64,000 nucleotides of DNA from Planctomonas deserti (lineage in GTDB: Bacteria > Actinomycetota > Actinomycetes > Actinomycetales > Microbacteriaceae). This document shows positions 1 to 8,076 of this stretch, in pieces. The DNA lies in assembly GCF_003067705.1 (NCBI RefSeq), contig NZ_QANL01000005.1:62001-126000 (forward strand). The letters run 5' to 3'. The number at the start of each line of letters is the position of its first letter. Positions within the stretch are counted from its first letter, which is position 1. The notes below the pieces were generated by a model. It did not search any database. It saw nothing but the letters and a program-made list of their open reading frames with translations, and was not told the origin of the DNA. A program made the translations under genes and the position numbers.

Positions 1-340
1 GCCTGGTCCAGACGAGATCGCCCGAGACGTCAGTGCGGCTCCCGGAGCCGGCGAGGCGCCGTGCCTCAATCCGTCGGTCACGGGTTCAAGTTCAGTCCGC
101 CCTATTGTCCCGCAGATCGTCCAGACAAAGTCACGCGCAGGAACGGAACACACGTGTCGGCCGCGTACAGCGAGTGCCCCACGTCATTCGTCGAAACGGT
201 GCTCCTCGGCCAGGCAAGACAGCGACATCACTCGTCCGCCCGGCTTCGACGGCGGCCGCATCCTGTTGCCCCGCGAATGAATGTCGGCAACGGTCGGCCA
301 ATCGGGAGCGCGCAGTCGCAGGGTTTGGGTACCGTTCCGC
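1..340. other. Gene-free left edge
   Basis: No convincing coding sequence is seen in this stretch. The short open frames have arginine/serine-rich, low-information translations with no recognisable domain. The only structure I can point to is a tRNA T-arm-like scrap at 76-102. The NACHT gene ends at 341, so this is its downstream region; I see no strong hairpin terminator here. Confidence 0.5.
76..102 (+). pseudogene. tRNA 3'-end-like fragment
   Basis: The segment GGTCACGGGTTCAAGTTCAG followed by TCCGCCC has the layout of a tRNA T-arm (GGTTCAA loop) plus acceptor 3' strand. The T-stem no longer pairs well, and no matching 5' half lies within the preceding 75 bases. It looks like a displaced or degraded tRNA 3' end, of the kind left where an element integrated. 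A similar scrap lies at 5779-5809, at the other end of the accessory segment. Chance resemblance is possible. Confidence 0.25.
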
Positions 341-2524
341 CTAGCTCCGGGCAAGCGCCGTTACCACCGAACGAACATCTTGATCAGAATCGACTAGTGC
401 TGCGAGGGTCTCGTCACCACCAGCGTCGGCTATGCAGAAAGCCGTCAGAACTCGGATTCCATCAGAGTTCAGAGTCCATCGCGCCTTCGATGCCTTTCCC
501 GCAAAGCTAGCGAGCTTCATCTTGGTGAGCAATGCCCAGCCATCCATATCGCTCACCTCGTCTCGGTCCATGAGCGACACCACGGGACCGCCGTTCTTGC
601 GACGAATGGGACGAACGATTCGACGAAGGCGGTTGATCCCATTCGCAACGTTGATCACAGAGGCAGCGGGAGGTGTGAACGAGCATTCGTCAGTGGCTAT
701 CGTTTTCACCGACTCGTCGTGATCAGATCGCCACAAGTTCTCGCAGTAACTTAACGTTCCATCGTGCCCTTGAACATGGGCGAACTGCCAATCCGCGAAG
801 TCGTACCGATTGAGATAGAGAGCGGAAAGGCTTGCGTTCATTAGCCTGCGATTTCCGAGAATGCCGGCGAGCTGTGTTGCTCGCGCATTCGGAGATTCGT
901 TATGTGCTATGTCGTCGACGCGCGCGAGCGCAACTCCCAGGAGGTTCCTCCTGAGCAGTGCCGCATCCCCCTGATTCTCGGTTGAAACCCACGCTCCTGA
1001 GACTGCAGCTGGGTGAAGCAACCGCGCGAGATACTCGACGACCAGTTCGCTGAGTTCTTCAGATTTGAGAATCGACGCGATTGAGTTGAAGCCATAGTTG
1101 CGCCAGCCTTCAGAAATCGCGCGCGCGCGGAACAGTGCTTCAAACTCTGGGAATTTGAATTGAACGCCGTCTGATCCGTTCTCCAACAAGGCGTGAGGAT
1201 TACGAACGATGCGAGCGAGCGGATCACTGTCTCCGACTCCGAGGTTCCGCAGGAGTTCCTCCTGATGAAGGGGGCCGGCAATCATTAGATGTTCCGCGAT
1301 CTGGGTCAGCGTGTCAATCTGATCTTCTGATGTGACTCCCACGCGGGCTTCGTCTCGTTTGCAGAACAGTTTCAACAGGTCGAGGAGCATTAGCGTGCGG
1401 GAAGCTCCTACTGCCTCGGATGGCGCCTCCTGCAGTCCGACTCGGTGAGCAAGTAGGAGGAAGAGTGGAATACCGGCTGAAGGTCCGGACAGCGCGGCAG
1501 TGACCTGGGATGCGATCGTCTCTGTCGCCCCTCGTTTGCGAAGGAGCTCATGGGCCACATTCCGGTCAAGCGGAGTCAAGCGAGCGATTTCATCGGGATC
1601 GAACCGACGCGCGATTGTCCCGCGTGAAGATTCGTGTCCTTCCCGGCAACTCAATACGAAGGAAGCTCCATCCCTGACGACCTTGCGCCATTCTACGATA
1701 TCGCCATCAACTGTTTGCGAGTCAGCCGACATCTCGTCGAGTCCATCGAGAAACAGAGTCAGTCGCTGTTGAATGAGTAACTCGCGAAGCACCGCTCCGG
1801 AGCGAATCCTCGGAAGGGGCAACAAACCGTTCAACTGCGCCGGCTGTGACAACTGATGAGCGACGTAGTCCAGCGATAACGACTTGAAATCGCGAAGCGG
1901 TACGCGAAGGTAAACGGGAGGAAGCGGTACCAACCGGCGACTTCCGAGCGACCCCCGATACAGCATCGCCGACCGCCACGCATGCCATCGAAGTAGCTCA
2001 CTTTTCCCTAAGCCCGCGTCGGCGATCACCGCCATACATGCGCCCCTAAGCGGAAGTCCGGATTCGATCGCGCGGTGATCAGGAACGGAAAGAGCCCCCA
2101 GTCTTAATTGTGCACCGACATGACGGTCGTCGACGCTCAATTCGTCCGCTCCGAAGAGAACGTCGACGTCGGACGTTTCGGCGTCTCTTATCGCGTTCTG
2201 AACGGCAATGGCGGCCCCCCAATAATCATCGACGAAGCGAGACTGAGGCAATACCCGCGCATTGGTGCCGAGCGCTTCAAGCGCAGACCGGATCCGATCG
2301 ACTTCACGTTCCGGCGCTCCATCTTCGACAATCACGCGGGAGGGGCTATGCACATAAATCTCGGCGTCGCTCAACGAGCGAGCTGATCCGGCCATCCAGT
2401 CGTGAATCACAGGCTCGTAGGCTGGCTCAGTGGCGCGAAGAATGGAGCGCCGCGCTACGACGTCCCAGCCGCTGGCCCTGAATAGACGAGCGATCTGCTC
2501 ACCCACGACCGACACGTCAGCCAT
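341..2524 (-). CDS. NACHT-type STAND NTPase
   Basis: A 727-residue predicted signal-transducing NTPase. The Walker A motif is ADAGLGKS at residues 168-175, the Walker B/DE motif is LFLDGLDE around 257-264, and a sensor-like FVLSCREG follows near 289-296. This is the NACHT arrangement used by STAND ATPases that oligomerise on ligand binding. The 150-residue N-terminal part and the roughly 350-residue helical C-terminal part match nothing I recognise, and I see no LRR or TPR periodicity. ATG at 2524 overlaps the upstream kinase stop by 8 nt, so the two are almost certainly co-translated. The GC content is visibly lower than in the rest of the window. Role inferred: sensor or effector partner of the kinase, plausibly in phage defence. 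Confidence 0.8.
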   Translation of the reverse strand: MADVSVVGEQIARLFRASGWDVVARRSILRATEPAYEPVIHDWMAGSARSLSDAEIYVHSPSRVIVEDGAPEREVDRIRSALEALGTNARVLPQSRFVDDYWGAAIAVQNAIRDAETSDVDVLFGADELSVDDRHVGAQLRLGALSVPDHRAIESGLPLRGACMAVIADAGLGKSELLRWHAWRSAMLYRGSLGSRRLVPLPPVYLRVPLRDFKSLSLDYVAHQLSQPAQLNGLLPLPRIRSGAVLRELLIQQRLTLFLDGLDEMSADSQTVDGDIVEWRKVVRDGASFVLSCREGHESSRGTIARRFDPDEIARLTPLDRNVAHELLRKRGATETIASQVTAALSGPSAGIPLFLLLAHRVGLQEAPSEAVGASRTLMLLDLLKLFCKRDEARVGVTSEDQIDTLTQIAEHLMIAGPLHQEELLRNLGVGDSDPLARIVRNPHALLENGSDGVQFKFPEFEALFRARAISEGWRNYGFNSIASILKSEELSELVVEYLARLLHPAAVSGAWVSTENQGDAALLRRNLLGVALARVDDIAHNESPNARATQLAGILGNRRLMNASLSALYLNRYDFADWQFAHVQGHDGTLSYCENLWRSDHDESVKTIATDECSFTPPAASVINVANGINRLRRIVRPIRRKNGGPVVSLMDRDEVSDMDGWALLTKMKLASFAGKASKARWTLNSDGIRVLTAFCIADAGGDETLAALVDSDQDVRSVVTALARS

Positions 2525-3800
2525 TCGCGAGCAATTCGTTAACCGAAGCGGGCAACTTAGTCCTGTCTGCAGAGGAAGCTAGCCACGTGATAGTCTCACT
2601 ACTACGTGCCAACTCCGAGGTAAGAGCCGACGTCATCAGTGTATTCATCGGTGCGTACAGCCAACCCAAGGCCAAGTCTTCGAACTCAGGCATGTCATAA
2701 ATTGCGCCCAGGACAAGTAGGCCGAAGAGAGCAAGCCCCCTGGTACGGGAATCTACCTGATCATCAAGGCAATGATTCAAGAAGTCCCGCGCACCGATTG
2801 CCGCATTCACCTGGAGCGCCTCCGAGAAGCACCCGATGTAGGCGCGCAGTAGTGCGCGCCACCTGCCGGGGAACTCGGCCGCAAGCCGGTCGGCTAGGGC
2901 ATACGGGAGTGTGGCGAACATGCCGAGCAACTGGTTTGGGGTGTCCGTTGCCTGCTCCAGGACGAAGGCAAGCTCGGAAAGCCGATCTGCGGCAGTCGCG
3001 TCCACGGCGCTTGCCGCGGCGGCCCTCAACTGATCGATAGGTCTGGCGAGAGCGGCGCGCGGCACACCAGCTAGTTCGACCGCCTCCAGCATCCGCGTGA
3101 CCGACGGGAAACGCTCGTCGGCGACGGTCCGAGTGGCGACTTGTGCGCAGGCCAGTAGCGCCGGAAACTCCTCGGCGAAGTCGGTGCGCACGAGCATGCA
3201 GAATTCGATGATCCGCCCGAGCGAGAACACGTCTGCGGTCACGGTTACTTCGCTGAATTGTGAAAGCTGCTCAGGAGCGCTGTACCAATCCGAGAAGAAG
3301 CCGTGCCCCGTCGTGGTTTGGTACGTCATGTCTTCCCGGGTAAAGAGGCGACTAAGCCCGAAATCTGCGACAGCGCAGCGAATTTTGCCGTTATCGCGGT
3401 ACACGAGGACGTTCGTTGGCTTCAGATCGCGGTGTAGGGTGTGCTTCTGGTGAGCGTGCCCCATGCCGCTCATGATTTGTTTGAGGGCGTCCAGAATCTC
3501 ACGCGGCGTAATGCTGACATCTCGTACGAACTCGTCGAAATTCCGGTCCGCGAGGGGCATCGCGCACCAAGGTAGGGTGGACTGCAGGTCGTAGTCGAGG
3601 AGACCTGCGATGTGGGGATGTTCGAGCGCGGCCTGCAAGCGCACCTCTCTGGAGAATCTCTTCAGGGTGTCGACGTTCGTGTCATTCGGAACCTTCACAG
3701 CGACAAGCTCGCCTCCGGCTGCTCGTGCCTTCCAAACGGTGCCGAAGCCCCCTCTTCCGAGTTGCTCTCCATCCATGAATGGTTCTGGCAAAGCAGTCAC
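2517..3800 (-). CDS. Serine/threonine protein kinase (partner of NACHT NTPase)
   Basis: A 427-residue soluble Hanks-type kinase. It has a glycine loop GRGGFGTV (15-22), the ATP lysine in VAVK (36), catalytic HRDLKPTN (123-130), DFG (146-148) and an APE motif in YSAPEQL. No membrane segment or PASTA repeat is present. The C-terminal ~190 residues form an alpha-helical region of unknown function, possibly a sensor. I chose GTG at 3800 because GGAGG lies 4 nt upstream and the kinase fold starts just after; the open frame continues to 4178, but that part is low-complexity and not conserved-looking. The gene overlaps the NACHT gene by 8 nt. A housekeeping PknB-type role is unlikely given the size, lack of transmembrane anchor and partner. 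Confidence 0.88.
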   Translation of the reverse strand: MTALPEPFMDGEQLGRGGFGTVWKARAAGGELVAVKVPNDTNVDTLKRFSREVRLQAALEHPHIAGLLDYDLQSTLPWCAMPLADRNFDEFVRDVSITPREILDALKQIMSGMGHAHQKHTLHRDLKPTNVLVYRDNGKIRCAVADFGLSRLFTREDMTYQTTTGHGFFSDWYSAPEQLSQFSEVTVTADVFSLGRIIEFCMLVRTDFAEEFPALLACAQVATRTVADERFPSVTRMLEAVELAGVPRAALARPIDQLRAAAASAVDATAADRLSELAFVLEQATDTPNQLLGMFATLPYALADRLAAEFPGRWRALLRAYIGCFSEALQVNAAIGARDFLNHCLDDQVDSRTRGLALFGLLVLGAIYDMPEFEDLALGWLYAPMNTLMTSALTSELARSSETITWLASSADRTKLPASVNELLANG

Positions 3801-3959
3801 GCGACCTCCGTACTTTTCGCTATGGTCACACCTTAGGCTCGAAGCACATAAATCCACATAGCCTGGAACGTTTTCAGTTACCTCCAGGCCAGCGTCGGTT
3901 TCGAAGGGTCGCTCCAGCGCGAATCGGAGCTTGGCGGTTTCCCGATGGTACTTCCGTGC

Positions 3960-4610
3960 ACTCGGGTCTGGGCAAAGTGTGGACCTCTCACCCGTGCCGC
4001 GCGTCCTACTCTTCGTGATCGCACCGCTTCTACTCCCCGTCGCCGCCGTCCTGATCGCAACCGCTTCCGAAACTGGTGAAAGCCACAGCGGGAGTGCTTG
4101 CTGCCCTCGAGCCGCGACTGATCCTTCCCGGTCCGCCTGCAGACCCGTCTTCCTCGCGGGCAGCGTGCTCCTCGCCACCCGGGCACTCGGCGGCTACCAC
4201 CATTCGTTTGGGCCGCCGATGAGGCGGAAAGAAGTGCGCAGCTCGCGCGTTCGTGGCCGCAGCCGCTTTCTCCTCGCAGCTTGCGCTAGCCGAGCTCGGC
4301 GGACCGCTTGCCGCTCGCCTCTCACCTCTAACCGCTCAGCGCGTGAGGATGTCTTGATCGTGCTCGGCATTCGCCGCCTGGCGATCGTGGTCTCCGTGCA
4401 TTCGGCCGTTGCCTCCATAGCGATCGGGGCCGTCGCCGGTATCGCCCGGAGTATCGCGACAAGCGGTAGCATGCGCACCCTCCCGCATGCAGCAACCGAA
4501 GACCGCGCGGGATGGCTCGCCTTCGCGTACGGCATCTCCTACCCGGGGGCCGCCGTCACGGGCCTGATCGCTGGAAGGTCACGCGGACGGCACCGGAGCA
4601 GGCTAGTAGC
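3960..4610 (+). pseudogene. Eroded MFS transporter remnant
   Basis: Several plus-strand segments read like late transmembrane segments of a major facilitator. One is a hydrophobic run with IAPLLLPVAAVLIATA near 4000-4065. The clearest is at about 4400-4600, which contains SGSMRTL, EDRAG and an ISYPGAA...GLIAG stretch, the conserved cytoplasmic-loop-plus-helix pattern of actinobacterial MFS permeases. The segments are not joined in one intact reading frame with a start, and the rest of the transporter is missing. It is a decayed gene upstream of the kinase operon. Confidence 0.45.
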
Positions 4611-5820
4611 GAGGAGCGACGTTCCTGCTCCAGGGGGTCCCGGTCCCGCGCGGCATGGCGTTAACGGTCGAGCCCGTGAACGAACATTCGCACTGGGGTG
4701 CCATGCTCAGCCGGGTAGGTTCCGGCCGGACGCCGCTCGACGGGCAGGGTCTGATCAACGCCGAACGGGCCGTCCTCGATCACTGAGGATGCGCGGCCGG
4801 CCATTTGGTCGTCACCGTCGACGGTGCCTCTTCATGGCACTCCGAACCGAAGTTCTGTTCCGCTGATTGAGCAATCACTCTGCTCGGATTGGGTTGAGGA
4901 AATCCGCGAACACACCGCTGGGGTCATCGCTAAGACGGCCGCAGAGTTCAACACCGCTGCCCGAGCTCGAGGCGCAGCCTGATGAACCGGTCAGCGAGTT
5001 GCCGCACGATTTAGCTCGGCGAGCTTGTTGGGACGCGTCCACGGTCGGAGACCTGGTAGCCGTTGTTTTTGGGCTATCGGCGGGCGACGGCGAGTTTTGG
5101 CGGTCGTTGCTGCTCGATGTCGCCTGCGCAGGAGTGGCGCGTGCGCTGCGGAGGCCCTTGTCGATGTCACTCGAGAGCGGTGAGCGCCCCAGGGGGATGT
5201 CTTCTGCCCGCTGCTCGCGCGTCTTTTCCCGGGTGGGTTGCCTTGTCTGAAGTCACGGCTGAGAAGACCACCGAGCATCCGGGATGCAACGCTCGACGGG
5301 TGACGTCGGCGCGGTTGTAACGAAAGAGGTGGGGGCTGAGGGTGTGGAACTCGTGGCCGGCGGTGCGTCGCCTGATGACCTCCAGTTGCTCCGAAGTGAG
5401 CCCCGAAGCACTGGCCCGATTCGTCCGGTGTCATCAGCGGCGCCACTGGGGAGGAGTGTCAGAGCCGCTTCTCGGGACCACACCTCGCCTTGGGCGCCTG
5501 CCAGGGCGACTGGCCGTTCCGCGCTGCTGCGGCCGCGGCCACCGGTGTGATGAGGCCGCGCGGAACCTTGACCAGTGGGCCAGTGCTGTGACCCGTTGTG
5601 CGCGACTGCTTCAATTGAATCCTCGCCCATCGTTTTCCCATCACTTTCAACCGCGGACGACCGGAAGAAACCGGGTACGATCGGAGGCAGCGAACCGCCC
5701 GGTTCCCCGTCATCACAAGGGATTTGGTGAGTTCTCGAGACATCAGGCGAAGACCCGATGGAGACTAAATTCTCCAAGGGGTCGCAGGTTCAAATTCTGT
5801 CAGTCTGATCGAAAAGTCCC
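4611..5820. other. Decayed region without intact genes
   Basis: I cannot support an intact gene here. A plus-strand stretch at about 4621-4788 has coding-like composition (it includes PVNEHSHWGAML and GLINAERAVLDH) and ends in TGA, but I do not recognise it and it has no proper start, so it may be another gene scrap. The remaining open frames up to 5.8 kb are proline/arginine/serine-rich without motifs. The region reads as accumulated debris beside the kinase-NACHT operon. Confidence 0.4.
5779..5809 (+). pseudogene. tRNA 3'-end-like fragment (Pro-like T-arm)
   Basis: The stretch beginning GTCGCAGGTTCAAATTCTGT then CAGTCTGAT closely resembles the 3' end of actinobacterial tRNA-Pro, which I recall as ending GTCGCAGGTTCAAATCCTGTC. 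The T-stem pairs with two G-U wobbles. A possible anticodon-like hairpin (GGAGA...TCTCC) lies just upstream at about 5760-5775, but no D-arm or 5' acceptor is visible. It abuts the truncated SDR pseudogene, so it probably marks an insertion or deletion junction. Confidence 0.35.
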
Positions 5821-5831
5821 GGAAACTTGCG

Positions 5832-6064
5832 AGTCTCCGGGGCGCCACCGCGAGCGCGACCGGCTCGAGCGTGCTCTACACGACGTCGAAGCTGTCCGTG
5901 GCCCGATGGGTGCGACGAACCGCGCCCACGGAGAGCTGGGCCGGGGCCGGCATCGCCCTCAACGCCGTCGCACCGGGCGTGATCCTCACCCCGATGACCG
6001 CGGCGGCCAGGTGATCTTCATCGACGGCGGAGCGGAGAGCATCCGTCGACCCGAGCTCGTCTAA
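5832..6064 (+). pseudogene. Truncated short-chain dehydrogenase (SDR) pseudogene
   Basis: The reading frame from 5832 gives the second half of a classical SDR: the active-site YxxxK as YTTSK, then LNAVAPGVILTPM, ending at a premature TGA after MTAAAR. The family's C-terminal motif VIFIDGG then continues in another frame to a TAA at 6064. So the N-terminal Rossmann half is missing and an internal deletion with frameshift has removed the part between the TPM and IDGG motifs. The left break falls about 20 bp after the tRNA-like scrap. Confidence 0.7.
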
Positions 6065-6140
6065 GCCGCTCATCGGGTCGCCGATTGTTCCTATCTCGAC
6101 CCAGCAGCAGCAGCGAGATCGGAAGAGGGCGGTGGCCGGC

Positions 6141-7829
6141 CTAGGCCGCTCCCACCTCCGCGAGCTCCGGCTCCTCCGGCTCCTCGACCTCGGCGTCCTC
6201 CGGCGCCTCCGGCTCCTCGGGGGCCTCCACGCCCTCGTCCTCGGCGCCCTCCGCCTCCGGGTGACCCTCGATGGTGATGGCGCCGGCCTGCAGGAGCATG
6301 TCGCCGCAGGCGTAGGGCAGCGTCGGGGGAGCCCAGCCGGTCGCCGCGTTGAGGTAGGAGTCGCGGTCGAGCGACAGGATGCCGAGGATCACCTCGGCGA
6401 TGATCCGGCCACCGACCGGCCCGACGCTGAGGCCGCCGGCGAGCTCCGACTCCTTGAGGATGTAGAACCACAGGGGCGCCTTGCCGTTCCAGGCCGTGTT
6501 CGTGAGCCCGAGCTGGCCGTTCGACAGGGGCGCGAGACCCATCGCCTTCGCCACGTCCTGGCCGGACGGGAGGCCCAGCTGCTTGCCGCGCAGGAGGTTC
6601 CGCTCCGCGAGGGAGAGGATCCCGTTGTCGATGTGCTGCACGACCGTAGGCGGCAGCTTCTCCAGGGGAAGCGCCAGCTTCGTGTCGATGTGCCGGCTGA
6701 GATTGCGGTCGTCCGGCATTCCCAGCCCCGGGATGTCGAAGAAGTAGTTCCAGTCCGCCCAGGCGAACTCCGGCAGGGGCCGGGATCCACGCAGGTCGTG
6801 GGGCGCGCGCCCGAAGAACGGCACCGTGATGCCGTCCGACATCTCGTACTCCGCGCGGATCATGCTGTGCCCGAAGCGGTACGCGGCCCCCGAGTACTCC
6901 ACCGGCATCATCGGGCGCTTCTTGTCGCCCGGCCTGTAGAAGCGGAGGTTCACCTGCGACGGCCTGCCGGGGGTGTTCTTGATGATGCTGTCGACCATCG
7001 CCTGCCCGACGATGCGCGGCAGGAAGTCGTTCACGATGAGCCACTGGAAGTGCCACCGGGTGAGCCGCTGCGCCTCGGCGAACGACTGCCCGGACTCGAC
7101 GAACCGGTTGTGCAGCTGCAGGAAGGCGAGGTGCAGCTGAGCGACGATGAGGTTCTCGTCGTTGCGGGGGTCGCCGATGATCGCCTTACCGTCCGCCTGC
7201 CGGGGGAGATCCGGGTGACCCTCGGCGGTGACGCCGATGCGCATCAGGCGCCGGTCGGCGGGGTCGTACAGCTGCGGATCGAGGATCGGCCCTCGGCCGT
7301 ACACCGAGCCGAGGTCGAAGAACGGGGTGTCGTAGTTGAGGGTGCCGTGCTTGTCCGCCTGCTGCGAGCCGAGCGGCGTCTTGTCCATCGTCATGTCGTG
7401 ATCGATGAACTGCCCCAGGTAGACGAACCCGGCCGGGATGCTCGCGTTGTCGAACCCGTCGTTGCTGAGCTTCACGTCGGACAGCGGCGGCGTCCGGTCG
7501 ATCATCTGCTTGGCGAGCTCCTCGAGGAGGGCGTCATCGGGGGCGAAGGCCGGCAGCTTCGGGAACATGAGACCGAATCGGCCCTGGGCGTTGCGGCCCA
7601 CCGTGACCGCGATGTCGGCTCCGCGCGGGTTGCCAGCGCCGTGTCCCGCTCCCGCCGCACCGGACAGGATCTTGACGACCTTCCGGACGGCCGGCGCGGC
7701 ATGCGCGACCGTCGTGCTGCTGAAGGCGGACAGCATGGTCCAGCCCGCGGCCAGTCCGATCAGCACGCCGCGGCGTGAGATGGTGCCGCTGTGTTCGGTC
7801 GAGCCACCGTGGACGTTCGGCTCGTTCAT
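6141..7829 (-). CDS. Tat-exported animal-type haem peroxidase
   Basis: A 562-residue member of the animal haem-dependent peroxidase family. It starts with a twin-arginine signal (SRRGVLIG followed by a hydrophobic stretch and AHA cleavage-like site). The distal-histidine motif appears as GQFIDHDMT, and downstream are the family motifs GDPRNDEN and LHNRF. The C-terminal 45 residues are an acidic Glu/Pro/Ala tail that is not part of the fold. ATG at 7829 has GGGAGG 9 nt upstream; a longer frame to 7970 lacks a ribosome site and would bury the Tat signal. It would act outside the membrane, oxidising halides or phenolics with peroxide; the physiological substrate is unknown. It is divergent from the kelch gene. 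Confidence 0.85.
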   Translation of the reverse strand: MNEPNVHGGSTEHSGTISRRGVLIGLAAGWTMLSAFSSTTVAHAAPAVRKVVKILSGAAGAGHGAGNPRGADIAVTVGRNAQGRFGLMFPKLPAFAPDDALLEELAKQMIDRTPPLSDVKLSNDGFDNASIPAGFVYLGQFIDHDMTMDKTPLGSQQADKHGTLNYDTPFFDLGSVYGRGPILDPQLYDPADRRLMRIGVTAEGHPDLPRQADGKAIIGDPRNDENLIVAQLHLAFLQLHNRFVESGQSFAEAQRLTRWHFQWLIVNDFLPRIVGQAMVDSIIKNTPGRPSQVNLRFYRPGDKKRPMMPVEYSGAAYRFGHSMIRAEYEMSDGITVPFFGRAPHDLRGSRPLPEFAWADWNYFFDIPGLGMPDDRNLSRHIDTKLALPLEKLPPTVVQHIDNGILSLAERNLLRGKQLGLPSGQDVAKAMGLAPLSNGQLGLTNTAWNGKAPLWFYILKESELAGGLSVGPVGGRIIAEVILGILSLDRDSYLNAATGWAPPTLPYACGDMLLQAGAITIEGHPEAEGAEDEGVEAPEEPEAPEDAEVEEPEEPELAEVGAA

Positions 7830-7963
7830 GAGGTCAGGCCTCCCTCTGGTCTGTGCGCGGCCCCGTCGCCGCGCGTGATCAGAGTGAGGAACGGGCCTTG
7901 TGGATTTCTTGAGCCGCGGATGCCCGCCCGGGGCCGACGCGAAAGAATCGGCTGGCGAAACAC

Positions 7964-7996
7964 GTGACATGAGACAACCTCAGGTACTAATGTCAC
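7964..7996. promoter_or_regulatory. Inverted repeat between divergent genes (possible operator)
   Basis: GTGACAT at 7964-7970 is mirrored exactly by ATGTCAC at 7990-7996, with a nested TGAG/CTCA pair in the 19-bp spacer. It lies between the haem peroxidase (start 7829, minus) and the kelch gene (start 8077, plus). Its position suits an operator or a structured leader; no cognate regulator is in the window. Confidence 0.35.
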
Positions 7997-8076
7997 GAAT
8001 TACGGACCCGTGAAATACGGCGGAGAACCTCACCCCGAACGCCGGACAGGCCGTGCCCTTCCCGAGGAGCTCCCGC

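Noticed and set aside
76-102. Intact tRNA gene at the left edge
   Set aside because: Only a T-arm and acceptor-like 3' part is present, the T-stem mispairs and there is no 5' half.
3801-4178. N-terminal extension of the kinase to 4178
   Set aside because: The extra 126 residues look non-coding, while GTG 3800 has a strong ribosome site and sits just before the kinase glycine loop.
5253-5777. 174-codon minus-strand open frame in the decayed region
   Set aside because: Ser/Pro/Gly/Thr-rich with no domain, no ribosome site and the region around it shows only gene debris.
6132-7778. 548-codon plus-strand open frame opposite the haem peroxidase
   Set aside because: Low-information Arg/Val/Glu-rich shadow; the minus-strand peroxidase has a Tat signal and clear catalytic motifs.
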